A program made the translations under genes and the position numbers. This document shows positions 1-10,785 of a stretch of 64,000 nucleotides of DNA, piece after piece. Origin of the DNA: Akanthomyces muscarius (lineage: Eukaryota > Ascomycota > Sordariomycetes > Hypocreales > Cordycipitaceae); NCBI RefSeq assembly GCF_028009165.1, contig NC_079246.1, positions 806,001 to 870,000 of the forward strand. Reading direction: 5' to 3'. The first letter of the stretch is position 1. Every line of letters begins with the position of its first letter. The notes under the pieces were generated by a model. That model did not search any database. It worked only from the letters and a program-made list of their open reading frames with translations, and was not told the DNA's origin.

Positions 1-239
1 TCCTCCTCGGTCTCGAGGTCGACGGTGACGGCGTGCTCGAGCGTCTCGTAGAGGTCGTCGTTGTCGATGCGCTCCGTCTCGACCGAGGCGCGGCTGCGGA
101 CGGACCGCGCGCCGCCGGTCGTGTGCTTGATGGCTTCAAATTTGGGCGACGAGCCGTCCGTGTCCGAGGGTGAGGACGAGCTGGACGGTGGCACGGCGTA
201 GGCCTTTTCTGGATCGTGTGGTGGTGGTGGCGGCGCCAT
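1..239 (-). CDS. N-terminal part of an unidentified protein, possibly an MFS transporter (runs off window)
   Basis: An ATG at 239-237 opens a frame that stays open to the window edge (79 codons), so only the N-terminus is present. The peptide begins MAPPPPPHDPEKAY, continues through a Ser/Asp/Pro-rich low-complexity stretch and a basic-serine patch (RSVRSRAS), and then has an acidic segment with DNDDLYETLEHAVT. There is no signal peptide or membrane segment in the visible part. From memory, the DLYETLEHA-type segment resembles the cytoplasmic N-terminal tail of fungal DHA1-type MFS transporters, which would place the membrane domain outside the window. That is inference only. Reading-frame GC bias and codon use look coding. 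Confidence 0.5.
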   Translation of the reverse strand, partial: MAPPPPPHDPEKAYAVPPSSSSSPSDTDGSSPKFEAIKHTTGGARSVRSRASVETERIDNDDLYETLEHAVTVDLETEE

Positions 240-1995
240 CCTGAACAGACGGGAAAGAAAAGAAAAAGCCGTTGAAGAATGGGTGTCTGAGACAGCTAGT
301 TACAGTCTCGGCTAAGAGAGAGAGAGAGGGTGTGTGGTTCGGCACCCGAGTATCTGATTTGAGTCTATACACGACAACACCTGCAGGGCAAGACACGAGG
401 CTTCAACATTGGGCTTGAGCTGTCTGGCGATAGAATGCTAAAGGCAGAGGGAGAGAGAGAGGAGGGGGAGAAAAGGCAAGGCAATGTCGGAATCCTTTTG
501 ACGCTGGGCCTGATTTCTCTTTCCCATTTTTCCCCCCTCCCCTCCTTCACAATAACCGGGGGAACGCACAAGTCGCAACCAAGCTAGCAATGCTACCCCC
601 CGCCCTCGCAATCACTTTTAATTTAGCGTTTTTGCAGGTTAGTAGAGTGACCAAATTGAGCTTGTAATGGGCTGGTAGCCTGGCGCGCCGACCGGACCCC
701 CGTGGCGGAAACAGGCCGCCAATAACTGAGCCGAAGAGGACGCCACGTCCGCGGACTCTGATCCGGGACTCGGAAAGGCTGACCTGGAGGGTTGCGTGCT
801 GTGACGGTGGTGCGTAGATGCAGTTTTGTCTGGGTGGCCGTGTTACAACGTGACTAGACGGAGCTTTTCTTCTTCTCTTCTCCAATGTCGCAATTATTAC
901 TGATGGTTGTCTTGCGCACCGGGTAATATCGAAACTGGTACAGAGACAGAGGAATAGGAACAAGACTTTTTTTCCCAGACTGTCACCGGAACCCCATCCT
1001 TGCAAAAGGAGGGGGCGCACCGGGCCCACGAGCACCGGGCAGTCTTGTCCGATCGGCCGAGTCATAAGGTAGGCATGTAATGTGGAAGGGCGCGGCGCCA
1101 AGCCACTCACTGTCGACATGACATGACAGGACAAGACAGACAGGGCTGCAAGAACGATGCCAAGTCGGGACAAATCAATCAGTAGCTCTATACAAAGTAT
1201 TCAACTATTTGTTCACGGTGCAAACTCGGCCACGAAGAGTCCTGACAAGATTGTGTGAGCGAGCCAAGTGCAAGGCCCGGCCTCGGCCATGACCCAAGTA
1301 CTAGTTCAGGCTGTGGCAGCGACAGTTATTTATCAGCGAAAACGGCGACGGGGAACACGGACGGGCACGCGCCAACACATCCCTGTCGCCGCGGGCCTAC
1401 AAAACTGCCGTCTGAGACAACCGTGACGATTGTGCAGAGGATCATCAGTGTGTGGTTGAAAGGGCGGTGTTGTGTGCTGTGATGTCGGAATCTCCAAACT
1501 GGACACGGGCATTCATTCTCCCGAGCGGAACCCCATGTTCCGTGCTTCCGAGGGGCAGCAGCTTCAAAAGACAGTCAAAAGGCAAACTTTTGGACGCGCA
1601 CGGATAGGCAGAGAGAAATGCTTGAGCAATATGAATTGATCCTGATGCAAATTTATAATTTCCTGTACGGCCATCCACGGGCATTGTTCAGCTCTGCAGC
1701 GTGCCCCCGGGGTACGTTGCAGCGCTGGTGGCCACCTGCAGCCCGGGAGCTTGTAGCGCTGTGCTTGGCGGGCTAGCGCCGCCCGCCGCACTGTAGCCAG
1801 CCCTGCAGCCAAGTTACCCTAGGTACCAAGCTCCTGGCAGTTCGCTGTGGCAAACCGAGCTTGGGCCGGCCTGTAGGCAGCGCCAAAAAAAAAAAGTGTC
1901 CCGCCGAACGAACGACAGCACCATCGACGGACGCAGAACCAACGACTTGGTCAACCCGACGACAGCCCCATCCCTACCGCGCAGCCCTCGCGACA
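240..1995. other. Intergenic, divergent promoter region
   Basis: This 1.75 kb lies between a minus-strand start (239) and a plus-strand start (1996), so it should hold both promoters. It has a GA microsatellite near 314-330 and polypurine and polypyrimidine tracts near 440-545. The longest open frame (547-1173, minus) has no recognisable domain and low-complexity composition, and I do not call it. Confidence 0.5.
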
Positions 1996-2693
1996 ATGGC
2001 CGGCAACGGAATCGGCCCCATCGGCCGGGCGTGGCTCAGATGGAAATCGCTGCGTCTGCCCTGGCGCAAGCGTTTCCTCGTCGGTATGCCGCAGCCACGC
2101 GCATCGCGCCAACCCAGCTAACCCGCCTCTGCGCGACAGGCTTCGACCTCCAGGGCAACACGTACTGGGAGTTCCGCCTCGGCACCCGCGGCACCGGCGA
2201 GGCCTCGCCCAACGGCCTCGGCGAGGTCGAGCGCTGGCGCCGCATCGTCAAGTACCCGCGCGCCACGCACCTCTCCGCCGTCAAGGTCAGCCCGCTCTGG
2301 CACCAGTGGCTCCGGTACACGCGCCGTGACCCCCCCAGCCTCGACGAGCAGCGCGGCGACGTCGTCCGCCAGGCCCGCATGAGGCAGCTCGCCGCCGAGG
2401 CCGACGCCCGCTGGGCGGCCAAGCCCCGCGTCATGGAGGACCCCCTGCCCGGCCAGGCGCTGCCGGAAGCCCGGCAGACGACGACGACGACGGCAGCACA
2501 GGCCGCTGCGCCGAATCAGGAGTCGACGGCGACGCTGCGAGCCGAATCGAAGCGAAGACGGAGGGATGCACCGCGCGATGACGAGGCGGGGGTGGAGGAA
2601 GAGCTTGATCCGAAGGATCCCTGGAAACAGGCCCGAAGAGGACCAAGCGAGGACTGGCAGCCCCAGGCCTGGAGCCCGAATACCAAGAAATGA
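1996..2693 (+). CDS. NADH:ubiquinone oxidoreductase (complex I) assembly factor, NDUFAF2/N7BML-type
   Basis: Two exons, 1996-2083 and 2140-2693, with a 56-bp intron (GTATGC...GACAG), give 213 residues. Exon 1 encodes MAGNGIGPIGRAWLRWKSLR and ends ...RFLVG. Exon 2 continues FDLQGNTYWEFR, the signature of the NDUFA12/NDUFAF2 family (PF05071), followed by RWRRIVKYP and SAVKVSPLWHQWLRYTR, the second conserved block. The C-terminal half is charged, Ala/Thr-rich and low in complexity, ending with a W-rich tail, as in fungal NDUFAF2 homologues. The protein acts in the mitochondrial matrix or inner membrane during complex I assembly. The frame continues upstream in another phase (from 1896), but only the spliced start at 1996 gives the family N-terminus. 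NDUFA12 itself is less likely because of the long charged tail. Confidence 0.9.
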
Positions 2694-3076
2694 TACATCA
2701 TTGCAAAAAGGAAGAGACGGGATTGGCCACATGATGGGTTACGCATAGGATGGAAAACCTGCTTTGCAGAGGTATGAACAGCCGCCTCGTTGTATTATAC
2801 TGTATATATTGTATCATATTTCATGTCTTGTGCTGCGGCCGAGCAAATGCTTTAATAATACCGTCATGCCCCTCCATCACTTTCCCGGGCTTACCCTCCA
2901 GTTGTCAAATATGCAATAGCAAACGCTGCCAGTGTAATGCAGCTGTAGTTTCGTGAAAATCGTGGTATCTAGTCCTGCCAGTAAACGCCCCAAAACGCCG
3001 GCCAAAAAACAACAACAACAGCAACAACATGCAACAGTCTGGATCAAAACAAAGAACCAAACAGCAAAAGAGTCCG
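2694..3076. other. Convergent intergenic region
   Basis: This 383-bp space separates the 3' ends of two convergent genes. It contains AT-rich 3'-UTR-like sequence (TTATACTGTATATATTG near 2795) and a CAA-rich tract near 3007-3030. No gene is visible. Confidence 0.5.
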
Positions 3077-4909
3077 TCACTCCTGTGCAAAACATACATC
3101 CCCATCACCCGCCGTCGTCTTGATCACCTGCAGCAGGACCTTGAGCCGGTCAGCCGACGCGTCGAGCATCTCCCCCGCGAGCGCGTCGCCCGAGTCCAGT
3201 TTGGCCTTTCCCGTCCGCTTGCGCCTGACCTTGGCACTCCGGGCCTCGATACCCGCGCGCACCGCCCGGTCGAGCCCCGCGTCGTACTCGAGCGCGTTGC
3301 ACGTCCACAGCAGCTGGACGGCGGCCTCGACGACGAGCGACAGGCGGGCGTTGTCCTCGAGGCCGATGGTGTTGGCCGGGTGGGCGACGTAGCAGTGCTC
3401 GAGCATGGCGGTGCTGAGGCGCGCCTCGGCCTCGCCCTCGGGGTCGACGCGGCGCGGGTCGCGCGCGCTCGACGGCAGCAGCAGCCCGAAGAGCACCTTG
3501 AGCAGCGTGACGTGCAGGTCCGCGGCCATGGGGTTGCGGCGCTGCGCGACGGCGAGCGCGAAGAGGTCCAGCGGCACCACCTTGAGCGACGATGCGTAGG
3601 CGTCGTACAGGCGGTCGACGTCGGACTGCTTGCGCAGCGTAAATGTCGCGGCCGAGAGCAGCGTGAAGAGCCGCAGCCGCAGCGGCATCGTCTCGGTGAG
3701 CCCCGGGAACGTGGCGCCGAAGGAGGCCGAGGAGCGGCGCACGTCGCGCGGCTTCTCGGGCGTGGGCGGCTCGGACGCGCCGGAGGACAGGGGGTCGTCG
3801 TCGAGGTAGTCGCCGAACTTGTCGTTGTCAATGTCGACGCGGTCAGAGCGCTTGCGCTTCTTCGTCTCGGTGTCGTGGCGGCCGCGGGGCTCCTTGTCAA
3901 AGACCTGGTGAAATGACGACGTGGAAAGGCTGCCGCCGTCGGCGAAGAGCGCCTTCATGATGGCCTTGAAGCCACCCTGCGGGCCGTTCTTCTGCTCCAT
4001 GTACATGACGAGGATGGACTCCTGCCGCATCGTCGTCGGCGCAGGGCCCCTCTCGCCGCCGCCGCCGTCGTGGTTGGCCTCGTGCGCCTCCAGGTCGAGA
4101 CGCTCGCGCTCTGCCCAGTCGGACTGCAGTACGTCAAGCATGAACTCGAGCCAGGCCTTCCAGTAGCGCCAGCGCTGCGGGTACAGCGTGCTGCAGTTAA
4201 AGGCCCAGCCGAGCGTGGACCAAAAGTCCTGCCCGCGAGACCACACGCTGTTTTCGTTGGCGAGGCTGCCGGTGACCCGATCGCGCTCGCGCTCGTCGCC
4301 GTTGGAGGAGGCGCCGTCAGACAGGTCGACATCGCTACTGTAGCCCGACCGGCGGTGCCACCGCGGCGTTGAGTAGAACTGAAAGGCGGCGCGGAAGTTG
4401 GCGTTGACGGGGCCCGCCACCTCGAGGAGGCTGCGCAGGTAGCCGAGCGCCAGCGTCGCGATTTCCTGCGACTGCTTCTCGGCGCGGTTGGTATAGACGG
4501 GGTGCACAAGCAGTGTGTTGAGTACCGCAATGTGGCTCGGTGGCGGGACGTATACGGGTTGTGACGTCGGGCGTCGTCGCGAAGATCCTGCGCCGAGCAG
4601 GCTGCTGTAGAGGTTGATGGCACCGGGATCTGAGAACCTGTTAGCTTCTTCTTTGCTCCTGTTTTTGTTTTCGAGCCGCCTTCTAGAGTGTAGCGGCCCC
4701 TGTCTTCTCGACATACAGAGCTGCTCTTCGAGAAATATTTGGCAGTGTGCCTTGAGGTCGCGCGGCAAGGGTCGCACGTCGCGGAACGGTGCGTGTTGGC
4801 TGTGGAGAGGGCTGGTGGCCGCCGTCGACCGTCGCGACGACTCTGACTCTGCTGCGGTGTGGAATGAGGCCGGCGATGAGTCCGCACTGGAAACAGCCGG
4901 ACGCAACAT
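3077..4909 (-). CDS. Conserved fungal protein of unknown function, probably nuclear
   Basis: The frame is open for 610 codons, but a canonical intron (GTATGT at 4716 to CTCAG at 4630; 87 bp, a multiple of three) is probably removed. That leaves exons 4717-4909 and 3077-4629 and 581 residues. The splice joins ...IFLEEQL directly to YPGAINLYSSLLG. The N-terminal core (PLPRDLKAHCQIFLEEQLY) and the central helical part (TLLVHPVYTNRAEK, WKAWLEFMLDVLQ) look globular and conserved. Acidic and serine-rich linkers and the basic clusters KKRKRSDR and KVRRKRTGKAK suggest a nuclear protein. I do not recognise a named domain. The start at 4909 is the first in-frame ATG and remains uncertain, since conservation seems to begin about 45 residues later. 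Confidence 0.75.
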   Translation of the reverse strand: MLRPAVSSADSSPASFHTAAESESSRRSTAATSPLHSQHAPFRDVRPLPRDLKAHCQIFLEEQLCMSRRQGPLHSRRRLENKNRSKEEANRFSDPGAINLYSSLLGAGSSRRRPTSQPVYVPPPSHIAVLNTLLVHPVYTNRAEKQSQEIATLALGYLRSLLEVAGPVNANFRAAFQFYSTPRWHRRSGYSSDVDLSDGASSNGDERERDRVTGSLANENSVWSRGQDFWSTLGWAFNCSTLYPQRWRYWKAWLEFMLDVLQSDWAERERLDLEAHEANHDGGGGERGPAPTTMRQESILVMYMEQKNGPQGGFKAIMKALFADGGSLSTSSFHQVFDKEPRGRHDTETKKRKRSDRVDIDNDKFGDYLDDDPLSSGASEPPTPEKPRDVRRSSASFGATFPGLTETMPLRLRLFTLLSAATFTLRKQSDVDRLYDAYASSLKVVPLDLFALAVAQRRNPMAADLHVTLLKVLFGLLLPSSARDPRRVDPEGEAEARLSTAMLEHCYVAHPANTIGLEDNARLSLVVEAAVQLLWTCNALEYDAGLDRAVRAGIEARSAKVRRKRTGKAKLDSGDALAGEMLDASADRLKVLLQVIKTTAGDGDVCFAQE

Positions 4910-5205
4910 CTTTCAGAGTGACGTCGCCGGCCGCGATGAATATTGTTTCTTCTCGTCTGCACGTCGCCCCTGGTTGGTGCGGCTGCAAGAGATGCGGGAG
5001 TGGCACTTTACGCGAAAAGACATATCGAGATTGAATTAGCAGCGCATTGTAGCGCGACTGGAGGCGACATGGCGTTTTCTGTACAGTGCCCCACACGACT
5101 TGAGCCCCCCCGCACTGTGCGTCTCTTGCATCATGACCGTAGCTAATCCAAGACTAATCTTTACTACTCTGCACAAAGCAATCCCAAAGGGGTCATTGGT
5201 GTTGT

Positions 5206-6143
5206 TTAGGTTGAAGCCGATCGAAACGTTTTTCCAATACGCTGAAACCAGTATTCATCCTCTCGGTGTAGTTGCACTTCCCTCTCATCCGTCTCTATGC
5301 CCAGTCTCGTTGCTTCTTGTTCGTTATACAGACGGCAGTCTTGAGAGTTTTTGAACTTGACCCGGCCATCATAGGAGATCCATTGCTCTTCACGGACTTG
5401 AGCAACTTCAACAGACCATTTTCTGCTCGGAACCACTTGCACCAGACTCTCCCGAAGGCTGATAAATTCATCGTCCATATCGTACTCTCCATAGATGAGC
5501 AGAATCTTTTCCAGCGACAGTATAGCATTTAACCCACCCTCATCTAGCGCCCTCAGCATCTTTGCCGCTCGACCAACATCGTACAAAGACAGTATGCTGT
5601 TAGGTGGTTCCCCACTATTTCGAGCGTTCTTAGATTGGTGCACGTTTCCTTGAGAATGCGAAAGAGTTGGCAATGCTCGTCGCGTAGAGCAGGACCCCTG
5701 CCTGCGATGGCGGTGAAAGAGGACGGGAAGTTGATAAAAATATGCCGCAGAAAGCGAGCATTGTGTCCAACTTGCCCAAGGAACGGCTCAACAAATGGGG
5801 CTTCCGAATTATTAGAGGACGTATGCGCATCAGGGAACCGAAAGCAATTTTTGGAGTAGAGTAGCGATGCAGTTTCCTCGTTTACCATTCTGCTAACACG
5901 CAGGAGGGAGGGGTGCAGGTCGGAAGTTCCAACACGAACGAGGCTGGGACTGCGGTGACAATAGTCGGCTCCAAATTCGACAGGACCATCTTGGACGAGT
6001 AGCTCAGAATAGATTCTGAGCTGAAGTTCTCTAAGCAGGTCTAGGAAGTGCATATGAGGTGCTTGCCGCCGAGATGCTGATGTACGTGATGGATTTGGTA
6101 TTGCATTTTGTGTTTTGTCTGGGGGCTGTCTGCAGCCTTGCAC
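5206..6143 (-). pseudogene. F-box/2EXR-like protein gene, interrupted by a one-base frameshift
   Basis: Two overlapping minus frames read as one protein. The first (6143-5553) carries an F-box/2EXR-like start, MHFLDLLRELQLRIYSELL (Met31 of the frame), then LRVSRMVNEETASLLYSKNCFRF, typical of fungal proteins of this class. It loses sense after LRTLEIVG. The second (down to 5206) continues sensibly as EPPNSILSLYDVGRAAKMLRAL and ends with a charged tail. The switch falls in the run of four C at 5610-5613; one extra base there would fuse the frames. No GT-AG pair of workable length explains the change: the local GTGGGG...CTAACAG is only 19 bp. Either a recent inactivating mutation or an assembly error is possible. 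Such proteins often form large, fast-evolving families in fungi. Confidence 0.6.
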
Positions 6144-6660
6144 ATGACGTGAAAACGGCGTGTGAAAGCCCTTGGCGGCTTCAGTCGCTGTCCACGCTTT
6201 TGCTCCGGATCGGCCCTGCCAGGCTATCGTAGGGAGTGGCTGCTGATGGCGGCAGCCTGACTGACCGCAGGCGTTGATTGTTTGATACTCGCTTTTTGCT
6301 CGAAAAAGACGAGCGACTAATTTCTATCATGGATGAACACGGGGAAGATCCTACATTATCAGTCTCTTTACACAAGAAAACAGGCAGAGCTGACAGTAGC
6401 GTGCCGTAACGGCCAAACTGGCGCGTGAAAGAAAAAGATGATCGCAGGAGAAATTCAGCCGTTAACAGACATGTGACAGATTTTTAATTCAGATAATTGT
6501 ATTATGGTATCATCTATTATATAGTGAATAGAGTAGAGCTGACAGAAATATGCCATGGCAGCCAAAGGTGGCCCATTTAAGTAAAGTAGAACTATTATGC
6601 AAGATGATGTCTATTTCCCCCAACGCCTTTTAATGCAATGCAATAATAAGAAAACCCCGT
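6144..6660. other. Intergenic region
   Basis: This 517-bp spacer lies between the F-box-like gene start and the MFS gene 3' end. It is AT-rich at 6480-6600 (TATTATGGTATCATCTATTA), consistent with a terminator or 3' region of the transporter gene. No coding signal is visible. Confidence 0.45.
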
Positions 6661-8412
6661 CTACTGAGAGGATTTCTCCTGATTCTTTTTCTCGGCCGTC
6701 TTCTCGGCCGCCTCATCAGCCTCGACCTCAGCCTCAGCTTCAGCTTCCGCCTCTTCCTCGCTTCTGGGACCAGCACCAGCGGCGGAAGCCCTCATCTTCT
6801 CCAGCACACGGGAAGCCTCCGAGGCGAATTCGCAGCGAGCGCGGATCTGAGCGCCATACTTGTAGAAGAGGAATGGGAACGGGAGGCAGGCAAGCGAGAG
6901 GAAAGCTGGGATGGAGCTAGCCCAGTGGATGCCAAGGTCCTTGTACATGTAGGTTGTGAAAAGAGGGAAAGCCGCGCCAAAGAGAGATCGCAGGACCGAG
7001 TTGGCCGCCAGCACAGAGGCGGCATAGATGACATAGGAGTCGATAAGATAGTTGAGGAGCGGCAGGAACACAAGAAGGATACCCGCGGCGAAGAAGCCGG
7101 AGCCGATAATGCAGACCGACCAGTGAATCTCGGGGCCATTAGTCCATGCGAACCAGAAGAGACCAACGGGAAGCAGAATAGAACCGAGAATGGCAGGCGG
7201 CAGCCGCTCTTCGGGAGGAGCCGCGCCATTGGGGTACGTAGCGGCCACCCGCTTGTAGCGCTGGTTGTCGAAAACGGCATAAAGAGTTGCGCAAACCATG
7301 CCAACGGCGATACCAATAAAAGCAAGACCACCAATGCCAGGACCCCAGCCACGGCCGACCTGGAAGACAATGGGGAAGGCAGCAAAGCAGAGATACAGCG
7401 TACCGTAGATGATGGCAATGTAGATTGAGGTGAGTAGGACAATAGGCTCCTTGATGAGAAGAATCCAAGGGCGAGTAATCGAGACTTTGAACTGAGCAGC
7501 AGCGGTTCGGGGAGGGCCGTGAGCGTCAAACTTGCTAATGTAAACCTTCCCAGTTGTCTTGGACAGCTTGGCAGCACGTTTCCGGAGCAGGACAGGGGCG
7601 TACGTCTCGGGGTACGTGACGGTACTAGCAATCCAAACAACGCCACAGAAGATGGCAATCATGCCCTCAACCCAACGCCAGCCGTAGGCCTCGCCGAGGA
7701 AGCCACCGGCGATGGGCCCCAGAGCAGGACCCAAGAATGGCGCCATGGAGAAGATGGCACCGGCCTTGCCGCGCTCCTCGGCAGTGAAAATGTCGGCAAT
7801 AACGCCGCCGGCATTGGTCAACGGCGAGGAGCCAAACGCGCCAGCAAAGAAACGCAGCACGATCAGGGCGCCCATGCTATTGGCGCCAGCGGCACCGGCG
7901 TTGAAGGCTGTGAGGGCGAGGTAGCTGATGAAGAAGAGCTTCTGGCGGCCAAAGACCTCGGAGAGAGGCGCCCATAGTAGAGGCCCGAGGGCAAAGCCCA
8001 AAACGAAGAGCGAGATGCCGAGAATGGCGACTTCTTGCGAGACGCCAAAATCGATAAAAATCTCACGGATGCCGCCAGAGTAGGCGGACGAAGCAAAGGA
8101 TACGGCCAGGGTGGCTGTGGCTTGGATCGCGATAATCAGCCACTTGCGGCCCTCGGAGAAGTTGAAGGGGTTGTATGAATCGTCGGGTAAGAAATCGATG
8201 ACAAAGGGCGATTCGGCGGTGCCTTTGCCGGGATACTTGTAGTCGATGACGGCCTGGGTGACGCCGGCCTGGTCCATGAAGCGCCTAAAGTAGGAAACGT
8301 GGTTGACCGAAGGCGAAGGCTGAGCTTCGATGTCGCGCTCAGAGGCTGCCGTCATGGATGAGGCATAGCCCGCCGGTGTGACGGTGCCGTTCGTCGGCGA
8401 TTGTGGCGACAT
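6661..8412 (-). CDS. MFS transporter, DHA1 (drug:H+ antiporter-1) type
   Basis: Intronless, 583 residues. A cytoplasmic N-terminus of about 90 residues, including [16 protein letters not shown] and [24 protein letters not shown], precedes 12 predicted membrane helices. Motif A appears as [15 protein letters not shown] between helices 2 and 3, and motif C as [14 protein letters not shown] in helix 5. The segment [16 protein letters not shown] in helix 10 is characteristic of the polyamine and multidrug branch (TPO1/FLR1/Caf5-like). A central loop with a basic KRAAKLSK segment separates the two six-helix halves. The C-terminus is an unusual acidic Glu-Ala repeat tail (about residues 550-575) ending in a Lys/Gln-rich stretch. 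It should act as a proton-coupled exporter in the plasma membrane; the substrate cannot be read from sequence. The start at 8412 is the only in-frame ATG before the conserved N-terminal motif. Confidence 0.93.
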   Translation of the reverse strand: MSPQSPTNGTVTPAGYASSMTAASERDIEAQPSPSVNHVSYFRRFMDQAGVTQAVIDYKYPGKGTAESPFVIDFLPDDSYNPFNFSEGRKWLIIAIQATATLAVSFASSAYSGGIREIFIDFGVSQEVAILGISLFVLGFALGPLLWAPLSEVFGRQKLFFISYLALTAFNAGAAGANSMGALIVLRFFAGAFGSSPLTNAGGVIADIFTAEERGKAGAIFSMAPFLGPALGPIAGGFLGEAYGWRWVEGMIAIFCGVVWIASTVTYPETYAPVLLRKRAAKLSKTTGKVYISKFDAHGPPRTAAAQFKVSITRPWILLIKEPIVLLTSIYIAIIYGTLYLCFAAFPIVFQVGRGWGPGIGGLAFIGIAVGMVCATLYAVFDNQRYKRVAATYPNGAAPPEERLPPAILGSILLPVGLFWFAWTNGPEIHWSVCIIGSGFFAAGILLVFLPLLNYLIDSYVIYAASVLAANSVLRSLFGAAFPLFTTYMYKDLGIHWASSIPAFLSLACLPFPFLFYKYGAQIRARCEFASEASRVLEKMRASAAGAGPRSEEEAEAEAEAEVEADEAAEKTAEKKNQEKSSQ

Positions 8413-10785
8413 GTCTGTGGTGGTCTGTCCGTTCTATCGAACAGGTTTTTGGTGTAGTCGTGAACGATACAAGTGTCGAGCTATTAAACGTTCCCCGGCG
8501 GGATAGCAACGATATCTCAGTACAATGACTGACAAGTACAACTAGTAAAAAAGACCGTTTGGTTGCAATTTAATTAGGTTGGCGAACAATCAGAGTGGGC
8601 AGCTGGACTGCCTTATACAATGCGAGATTACGGAGTTATTCCCCCCTCCCATGAACGGAGAAAAAAGCCCAGGTAAGAAAATTAGTCGCAGATAAATTCC
8701 ATAATAAGACGTTATTACAAACCCGCGATCCGCTCTTCTTCGTAAAAGCGAGAAGGCATGTTCCCCGATTAAGTCCGCAAGACGCCGCACCTAATGACCA
8801 GAAGTGGGAGGAAATATTGAGGCTTGCCGGGCTGCAAGGGCATCTTCGACCCGAGAGCGCGCTTGCCCGCAATGGGTAGCTTTGCTGGGAATGAGAACTG
8901 GGTCCCGCGGGAATTTCGCAAATCTAATCAAGCCTCGAAAAGGCCGACCCTGCCAGAAGAGCAGAAAAAAATGGCCGCTAGAACTTTGTTGTGGCGCTGA
9001 CAACGGGCAGTGATGAGGCCAGTGTCGCCCGTCGTGGTTCGCCGCGGGCTCTCGCACTTTCGTCCAATCTGTGGTCCCACCGTAACTGGGCCCTCCTTTT
9101 CTTTGTTTGCTGGAGCGACCCGAATCTGATGACTCGAGAAAAAGGCCGACGGTGTTCTATGTGGGTGTGTCAGTCATGTAGCCGGCTGAGCAGCTTGCGT
9201 ATGTCGCCAACTCAAATTTTTTCCTTTGCTTTTAAATCACTTGTTCTCTCAGCTGTGTCCCTCACGCTGGCCCTTTCTACGCAATCTTTTTCTTGCAAGT
9301 GCTATTTCGCACTCGTCCGAACAGGGGATATCCGCCCTTTTGTCTTAGATTGTTGTTCGCCGCTAGTGGCGCAATGGTTGGCCAGGAAGAATAGAAACAA
9401 CAACACTAAGAGGAAACAAAAAAGTAAGGCAATCGGCGCAAAGGGCATGATAACACCGGAGCCGCTTACGTAGTGGGCGCCGAGATGGCATGAGCTTCCT
9501 TGTAAACCATGTAAGCCATGCGCTCAGTGGTTTATCCCTGGCTTTGACACGTTCATGCACGGGCACTGGAATAAGCTATTGGTCACCAGGTTACCGGGAT
9601 TCTGTTCTAATACCGTCAAAGGCACCATGCCATCATGAACACATGGACAGCGACGCTGCTACGAGCGCCTCGTAGCTCCATCAGAATACGAGTAATAAGC
9701 ACCCGCTTGATGCCATGTTGTGAGATACAGGCATCACATTTACTGGTAGGCATGTGATTCTCCTTGGCAAATAGGGTGGAGAGTAAGGCCAACAAGCATA
9801 ACGCAAAGAGTGTCAGGTGTGGTTCGATCACCAAATCGTCTTCCGTGTCGCTGCCATTTTTCTGCTGCACATTGTGCAAGGTTCACCTAAGGCTTCTAGC
9901 GTCAGGAAGTTGCAGGGATATAATAGGCCCATCGTCGCCTCTGAAGCCTTCATTCAGCTAGTTTCCGCTTATGCTCCCCGCCGGAACCTTGCCCAGTCGT
10001 CCAGGACCGGACTTTTGGCGCCCCTTCACTTGTGGTTCCGCCCCGTCAGGCCGTGGTTCAGTGGGCCGCATGATCCGCCTCACCGGCCGGCCGGTATACA
10101 GCCAAGCACCGTTGTGCCGACATTCAGTCCGAATTTGGCGGCGAAAGGCGTTGCCAAAAACAGATTGACATGTCTCACAAGATCCGTGCGAGATGCCGTT
10201 GCATTCACTGCATCCCCCACGAACTGGCAGCTGAATGTTTCAGGCTTAGCTGATGGTGATTGTTAAGCCGCCAGATCTTGTGTTCAAGGCTCAGAGAAGT
10301 CCGCGGGCTTTGGACGCTGTGCGCAGGTGACCACTGAGCGGAATCGTCAGAATCCCGACCGACTCGGCAGCAAAATGCGAGAGAATCATTATAGATTCCA
10401 CTCATCCGCACTGCAGATCTTCACTGCTGACCCAAGAATGGCGAAATCATTATCTAATATGCCAGCTGGCAACGATGGATGGCGCAAGGCTTGTCATCTG
10501 ATCCTCTTGGCTCAGCCTACATGGAGACTTTACAACGCACCGCCCCAATACTCTCTCTATTGCCTACTGAGAAACTGTCACTATGACTCCCTACACAGAT
10601 AGTCATTATTAATCAAGATTTGCGAAAGGCTTTGATCCATGCATGAACACACTAGAGGTCTCGGCTGTATAAGGCCGGGATCACCGTGTTGGTACATGGT
10701 TTTAACTAATTAAAGGGTTCCTCCCATATTTATAGTGCTGCTCAATTTAAATCCGCGGAAATGAAGCTGTTTTGTAGCGAACACG
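8413..10785. other. Long intergenic region without a supportable gene
   Basis: These 2.4 kb hold the MFS gene promoter (near 8413-8900) and the terminator side of the FAD oxidase gene (near 10600-10785, AT-rich). Short frames occur on both strands but none shows a domain, signal peptide or convincing splice pattern. A tRNA-like string (GCTAGTGGCGCAATGG near 9364) lacks a T-arm downstream. Confidence 0.45.

Noticed and set aside
547..1173. 208-codon minus frame
   Set aside because: No domain, irregular composition, crosses a region expected to be a divergent promoter.
1896..1995. Longer unspliced N-terminus for the NDUFAF2 gene
   Set aside because: The spliced start at 1996 gives the family N-terminus; the longer frame is low-complexity and runs through intron sequence.
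3029..3916. 295-codon plus frame
   Set aside because: Antisense shadow of the unknown nuclear protein gene; Arg/Val-rich composition typical of shadows in GC-rich genes.
9360..9385. tRNA D-arm-like string
   Set aside because: No T-arm (GGTTCRANTCC) at the right distance and no acceptor-stem pairing.
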